From contig NC_135071.1 in the NCBI RefSeq assembly GCF_051401765.1, forward strand, positions 17,896,961 through 17,960,960: a stretch of DNA of 64,000 nucleotides, given 5' to 3'. Made by a program: the position numbers and the translations under genes. The stretch comes from Calliopsis andreniformis. Lineage: Eukaryota > Arthropoda > Insecta > Hymenoptera > Andrenidae. Below are positions 58,102 to 64,000 of the stretch, piece by piece. Position 1 is the stretch's first letter. The number at the start of each line of letters is the position of its first letter. The notes under the pieces are model-generated. The model saw nothing but the letters and a program-made list of their open reading frames with translations, had not been told where the DNA came from and did no database searches.

Positions 58102-61100
58102 TCGTATACCAGCCACACCACATATAGAATAGAAGTCAAAGATCACGTACCTTTATCAGATACTTCGATAATTAGCCAGCAGGATCCCAGCAGGCTGTAA
58201 TAGTTCTGATCCTCACTTCCTATTTCCGCAAGTATTGCGTGTCAATATTATAGGCGGGGTTTCGTTTCAGGAAATCGGAAGTTCGCTGATACCCGCAACC
58301 ATAGGACCGTGCCTCGCTTAACGACTCGTCGATTAAGCCTCGCTAGCGAGCTGGCACTATCTGGGAAACGAACCAGGGAACAAAGTCCAAAATCGCCTTT
58401 GCCGCGATCCAAGAATTTTCCGTTCTGTTTCCCCTCTGGCGTCCCGACGCGGATTCTGACGGTGCCAGGATTTAACAGTTCGTTTCATACGCCTGCTAAT
58501 TTGCCACATACCAGTTCTCGAGCGTATTGCACGAAACAGCGCCCTGTCTGGAGCACGCCTCGCGTCGAGCTTGTCGATGGATCGTTTCGCCTGGTATAAC
58601 CGATTCTTCGTTTGACATTTTCGAGCTACCTATTGGATACTTTTTGCCCATCGTTCGACTCGATGAATCGGCGGAATACTTTGGCAGCAGCTCTGACCGC
58701 TGACTGATGATGAAACGATACTTGAGCGAAGAGTGTATCGTTTTATTTGTGGGAGAAGGTACTGTGCTCAGTTTTTGGATATTCGTGAGGGAGTCTTGCT
58801 TGAGATTTATGTGTTTTCGAAATTGCTGTTTTGGGGGAAGGGGAGAGTGGAGTTATTTTAAGAAGTCGGGTTTTGAGGGTTCGATAAGGTAGTCTTATGT
58901 TAGATGTGTTAGGTCATTTGAAGAGTGAAGAAAAGGAGAACGAAATGCGAAGTGAGGGAAGGGTTGGGCGATTTAATCTTATGTTAGATTTGTTAGTTCA
59001 TTTGATGGTGATGGTAAAAGTTTGGGAGATATACCTAAATAGAGCTCTGTCTTACGGTGATTGGAACCTTTATATCCTAGCTGTAGTGAGTTATCTCTGT
59101 TCTTCTTCTCACTAGTTCAGATAAAATACTCCATTTATTCTGAGGTTTCTCCCCATAACTTTTTATTAGACGAATAAAAACTACTGTCATAGTGTCTGCT
59201 CGAAATATAGTGACCCAGGTGAGATCCACTTAAATGGCGTGTTGTGGGTACAAGTCGTTAAATGTGTTCTCTGCTATTCGCTTTCAGAGTGCTTGTATCT
59301 TATTTGGCTACATTTAATATCTTAACCCCCACAGGATTAAGTCCTCGAGATCTGCTCTAGGGTTCCAAAGAACTAGTCCTACTTCTGAGCCATTCCTAGG
59401 CGCTTGTTCTGCCACCGAAATGCTCATAGTCAGACTCCCGAAGAACCTAAACTTCCGCTGTTGTCACAATGCCACCATATTTTGGAGACACAGTACTCAC
59501 AGAGGCTGATGATTTCGCCCTAATAAACAACCTTTCCATTCCAGAATGGCTTCCCTCTGTCTTCGACGCTCGAGATGCTCCTTTCATCCTTCTCTCAGAT
59601 TCCACAGTAAAAATCTAAATCTCCTTTTCCCAGCCGTGCTCCATTCTATTCACGGTCGTCAGTGGCACATCAAACGCCGCGAAATTTCCCAGGTGGTTCA
59701 GAGGAGGGCTGCAGCAACGGTTCCCCTCGAACCGTCTGTGACCAGCGGCGCAGAATCGCGTCCTCTTTTCGTGAAAACAACCAGAGCCAGGCGAGGCGTT
59801 CAAAAATGCTCGTTCCAGGGAAAGCTCGAGGGCCAAGAGTCAGGAGACAGGGCATTAATGGAGGACCAATGGCTGGCTATTACCATGCTAATGAGTGGTC
59901 GAGCGCCAGCCTGCTCTTTCGGGGCGGAACTGGACCAGCGGTTGGACCTTAAGACAACACACGCCACGCTTTATTTCCGCGCGTGCCCTCGCTCCAAACG
60001 TAATCCGAAAACATTGGTCTAACGCGAGTTCATTAACCGAGGGTGTTAATAACGCGCCAGGTTCCCCGAACAGGGGCCGAATTTCCTGGCTCTCGAGCTG
60101 GATCTAGAATGTCACGAGGATCCTCTCGCAATTCAGCCACGGCTTCATCTCCGTGTCCCCTGTTTCATCAGCCAGCCTCCAACGACCTGTCCAACGCTAG
60201 CTTCTTGGCTTAAGAGGGGAACTATTATTGTGGGGTGCAACAAATGAGCTTTTTGATATTTCTACTGGGGGATGCAGGAAGAACACTGAGGATCTTATTG
60301 CGTGTAATGTGGAAGTAGGTTTTCTGTTACTTTTTAGGTATATTTTAGTATTTAAATGTTTGTGTACTGCTCACTGAAGCTCCTTTAATATAAAATGTGT
60401 AAATAGATATTTTATCATTTTTTTAAATACTGTACATTCCAAATTTTATTATTTTCACCGAAGAACTTAAACAGCGTCTAATTTAACAGTTTCTTTATAT
60501 TTGTCTGAAGTTTTTTAAGCGATATTTTTAAAGAATCTGATACGCGAACTCCTTTCGTTCATGGATCGGTTTTAAATGCAGCAACTGTTCGTATCGTTAA
60601 ACTTCAATGTACTGCAATTACTTAGCCCAACGAATAAAAAATTTCATATTCTAGTTGAACAGTTTTAACGCACTATTCGACGTCAGCGCTAGTTCGAGCA
60701 TTGAATATTACGAATTCCAACCTAATTTTACTGGCATAGTAAACGTTATAGTAGATTAATGAAAAAATTCTGGGAATGTTGCTGCATCAAATCCATTGAT
60801 CGCTGCAGTATTGCACCTAGCTTGTGGATATCAATCCTATAATGGTCCATGAAAAATGGTATTCGGTTTTCAATTCTTCCTTGCCATTCTGGGAATATTA
60901 TCTTCAAACGACACAGAACTTTATCCTTGCTTTACCTCTTCAGGCGTTCTTTGACTTCCACAGTTTCATTTCTGAAAGATCGACGCTTCCCTTAAGTCAA
61001 AGCAACATACATTTCGAATTTGAAAGTGATTGGTCCCGAAACGTGCGCAGAATGATTCATCACAAACCGAGGCGTTCTCCAAGCACCCTCTTGCACTGTA

Positions 61101-62244
61101 ACCTACTCCGTGTCCACTTAATTTCGATAAAAATCCACAGTACACCCAATCGACAGTAAAAACAGTGGAGACAATCATGGAACAACGTCACAAACTGACA
61201 ACTCTAAAGTATTGAAAAGTTACATCGCGACTCGCGATCATGCAATTGCAAAAGTGCTCTGTTACACTTTGCTGTTACATATTGCTTCCCAATTTTCGAG
61301 CAAACAGCGCCCCATTAGAGTCCTCAAGCATGACCATCGTGACATAGCTGGGGACCAAAAATCGCGGGGAACGTAGGTATCGCGATCCAATAATTCCATG
61401 GATTCGACTTCGATAATTACGTTCCCCCTTTGGAAAGAAACAGCGTTCTAATTCCTCTGTGAGACAGTCCCTGGCAGGATGAACGTTTAATATTTTCCTC
61501 GGATCAGCAGCGGGAGTAACGACGGAACAGGGAAATGGAGAAAGGGGAGCGTCAGTGGGGCGGGTTGATTCCAGTAGGTTTACAAATACCAGAGACAGGT
61601 GGAAGTTAAAGGATGTACGGAGAGGGAAAAACTCGAGGGGGAGAAGCAAATGATATAAATTACAGCCAATCCCCGGGATTAAAGTATCCAAAGAACAGTC
61701 GCATTTGTTCATGGACCGAAGCGCCGGTCGTCGGATCGGGTACGAAGTGCCTCTGTTTAAACAAGGGATTCTCCCCGTCTCGTGCTTCACTCTGACAGAT
61801 CCACTGAGAGTTCGACCCCTCTCCCTTTCGCCCCGCTCTCTGCACCTGTCTCACTCGCTGCTCCACCCGCTGTTTCTTTTGTCTTCGGCATTCGAAATTT
61901 CACTTCTTATTTGTGCTCATCGGAGGAGAAAGACTGGGGAACGGGGCGAGCTATTAGCTTGGCGCAGGAGCAATTTCGTGCATGTCCCCGAGGCTCCCTT
62001 TTTCACCTTAATTCATAATCAGCTGTTGAGGATGTAGATTTTAATTGGCCGCTGGGACGGGTATTTCATTCAGGAGGGAATGGACACTCTTTAGGTTTCG
62101 GTTACTGTGGGAAATTTTGGTGTTCGGTGTGGTTGAATTTGTAGATTGGGAGGGTAGTTCTGGGTGTGCGTGGGGTTTAAGCTGAATTTTGAAGATATTT
62201 TGAGTTAGAGTTCGCTGCGTGCGCCTTTTGACAGTTGAAAGTTT

Positions 62245-62284
62245 TGAGGGTTTGAGGGTTTGAGGGTTTGAGGGTTTGTGAAGT
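62245..62284 (+). repeat. (GGGTTTGA)n array
   Basis: Four perfect 8-bp units plus partial ones. G3 runs spaced by five bases satisfy the G-quadruplex pattern. It is not the insect TTAGG telomere repeat. Confidence 0.85.
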
Positions 62285-62337
62285 TGAGAACGTTAGAGTT
62301 TAAGAATTTTGGAATTTCAGAGTTTGGGAATTTAGGA

Positions 62338-62735
62338 ATTTGAATGTTTAAATATTTGAAAATTTGAATATTTGAAATTTAGAAAATTTGAATGTTTGAA
62401 AATTTGAATATTTGAATATTTGAAATTTTGAATATTTGAAATTTTGAATATTTGAAAATTTGAAAATTTGAATGTTTGAAAATTTGAATATTTGAAATTT
62501 TGAATATTTGAAATTTTGAATATTTGAAATTTTGAATATTTGAAATTTTGAATATTTTAAAATTTTTAAATTTGAATATTTGAAAATTTGAATATTTGAA
62601 AATTTGAATATTTGAATATTTGAATATTTGAATATTTGAAAATTTGAAAATTTGAACATTTGAACATTTGAACATTTGAATACTTGAACACCTGAAAATT
62701 TGAAAATCTGAAAACTTGAAAATTCAAACATTTGG
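62338..62735. repeat. 9-bp AT-rich minisatellite
   Basis: About 400 bp of 9-bp units TTTGAATAT, TTTGAAAAT and TTTGAAATT. On the minus strand it stays open for 138 codons as IFK/YSN/IQI triplets. This is a consequence of a stop-free 9-bp unit, not a gene. Confidence 0.9.
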
Positions 62736-62739
62736 AAAT

Positions 62740-64000
62740 TTAATAATCTGCGAAAGTGAATCACCGAAGAAGTAAGAGCCTGAGAAACAGAAGACTCGAA
62801 TGCAACTTACCAAGTCCTCATTGAAAAGTGATGCTCAAGCTCAAGTATCTCTTCATCCTGAGTCAAACTTTCTGAAACTCATACTCGAAACGAGGACTCA
62901 TTGTCAACCTCCCAATTAGCTCGCATCCTTAGCCCTGGTCTTGGCGTTGCCGCGTGAGAAAGCGCGCCTTCACGGCCGCATTATCATCGCGCGGCGCGTC
63001 TAAATAAATACAGGGAAGGTATTATGAAACGGGCCACGTAGGCATCATTAAATCATTACCCGGTCGGGATTGCCGCGCGCGGATTCTCGCGCATCTCCAG
63101 GCCCTCTTTTTTTTTCCCAGGTAATCCCCATTTAAAGCAGTCAGCGGTCTCGCCTCCGCCGCCGACGTTTCCTGGCTATCGAGGATGTTTCGCGTAACAT
63201 CCGCGAATAATCGCGTTTTTTAATAGAACCTCGCAGGAAGGCGACGGGGCAACGCTCGCGAGTCCTTTTTCCATCGGGACACACGCTGCCCGACGGGAAA
63301 GGAAACATTTTAATTATAATTCTTCTCGAGGCTCGCGTAGCTGCGCTCCCTAGCTCGGCAGCCTCGACTCATCGTTGCTGAAAAGTGCATACATAATTCT
63401 CGACTTCAAAGGCATTCGAGATGTCTTTGCCAGCGGGACGTAGTTCTGGTGATTTCTCATCAGAAAGAGGTTTATCGGTGTTTTTAATGCTGGGTCTTCT
63501 TGAGCAACTGGAGGATGGAGATCTCTTTTACTTTGTGAAAACGGATCCGTCAGAAGCGAAGGAAATGGCGCATATTTCGCGATGTAGAGAGCGTATAAAG
63601 TGATTTAAAAAAGGGCCGCGGAGTTTAGATACGGTCGACTGAAAAGCAAAGAGACGTCCGACTAATATTGATCCTGAAACTGACTCTTAGTTACAGAAAT
63701 ATGTGTATGTGTACCTTTCAGCGTATCGTTTATTCGATAATGTTTATTCGGATCGCGAATTATGTCGACGTTTGTTTATTGGTCGTTATTTGGCATCGCT
63801 TTGTTACATGTTTGTTTAACCTGTGATTTCGAAGTATGAGGGCAAATTAATTATACTGGAGAATCAGATCACCTGGTACATATAATTTTTCATTTTTCTG
63901 AATTTTTATAGAGAAGACCTAACTGTGAAACAAAATTCATTTGTTTGCTAATCTTTGGAGCACAAGCTTTATCTCTGTACCTGAGAGGAAGACTAACCCA
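62740..64000. other. Right end of window
   Basis: GC-richer around 62930-63380, with no confirmed gene. A 60-codon ATG frame (63421-63603) looks somewhat protein-like (GDFSSERGLSVFLMLGLLEQ) but has no recognised motif. Confidence 0.3.

Larger units (their letters stand above)
52401..62240 (+). other. Presumed large intron, part 3
   Basis: No coding exon recognised. Frames of 158 codons (plus 59546-60022) and 171 codons (minus 61790-61275) lack motifs and splice context. Contents are the hairpins and the inverted-repeat element listed separately. Confidence 0.4.

Noticed and set aside
59546..60022. Plus-strand 158-codon frame
   Set aside because: No domain and no splice or promoter context, with other frames open in the same GC-rich stretch.
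61275..61790. Minus-strand 171-codon frame
   Set aside because: Mixed composition without motif or splice signals. Judged a chance frame.
62348..62764. Minus-strand 138-codon frame of IFK/YSN/IQI triplets
   Set aside because: A direct consequence of a 9-bp stop-free minisatellite unit.
63421..63603. 60-codon frame near the right edge
   Set aside because: Looks partly protein-like but is short and has no recognised motif and no splice donor confirming an exon.
1..64000. CRISPR arrays, rRNA genes or bacterial operons
   Set aside because: None seen. Regular repeats present are eukaryotic minisatellites without spacers.

Overview
This is eukaryotic genomic DNA with GT-AG introns. Coding exons are short and phase-compatible, AT-rich introns alternate with CpG-rich blocks, and there are many simple-sequence arrays and small DNA-transposon remnants. 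Gene content and style fit an insect, most likely a hymenopteran (bee, wasp or ant). That taxonomic call is inference; no species is named from the sequence.

Region 1 (about 1-6.6 kb, minus strand) is a secreted serpin gene. Seven upstream exons (6580 down to 4797) encode a signal peptide and the serpin body up to the hinge, ending after a phase-1 base. They are followed by nine alternative terminal cassettes (4095 down to 274). Each starts in the same phase behind its own AG acceptor and encodes a different reactive-centre loop, scissile bond and C-terminus, ending in its own stop. One gene can therefore make at least nine inhibitors (401-411 aa) with different P1 residues. A small pogo/Tigger-like MITE lies inside the array.

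Region 2 (6.6-14 kb) is AT-rich and mostly non-coding. It holds a perfect Dorsal/kappaB-type palindrome upstream of the serpin, two plus-strand TATA-type promoter candidates, and a 9-bp minisatellite with higher-order structure just downstream of the second TATA.

Region 3 (14.0-19.0 kb, plus strand) is a complete angiomotin-family gene: twelve coding exons and 1086 residues. It has the ARQEPQGQE motif, one PPAY motif, the long Amot coiled coil, an expanded 12-residue repeat near the N-terminus, and four copies of a Y-x-R-L/F motif near the C-terminus. Amot proteins bridge junctions, actin and the Hippo effector YAP/Yorkie.

Region 4 (19-25 kb) is the 3' flank of that gene, with poly(A) signals, a strong miRNA-like hairpin and small inverted-repeat elements.

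Region 5 (25-26.44 kb, plus strand) is a CpG-rich promoter and 5'UTR leading to one coding exon that encodes a signal peptide and ends at a perfect splice donor. No further exon could be recognised in the remaining 37.5 kb, so this is probably the first exon of a secreted or membrane protein with a very large first intron.

Region 6 (26.44-64 kb) is that presumed intron or intergenic DNA. It contains minisatellites, G-rich tracts, a second CpG-rich block with a CRE palindrome (51.3-52.3 kb), a very good pre-miRNA-like hairpin at 57.66 kb beside an inverted-repeat element, and AT-rich 9-bp arrays. I saw no CRISPR array, rRNA or intact tRNA.
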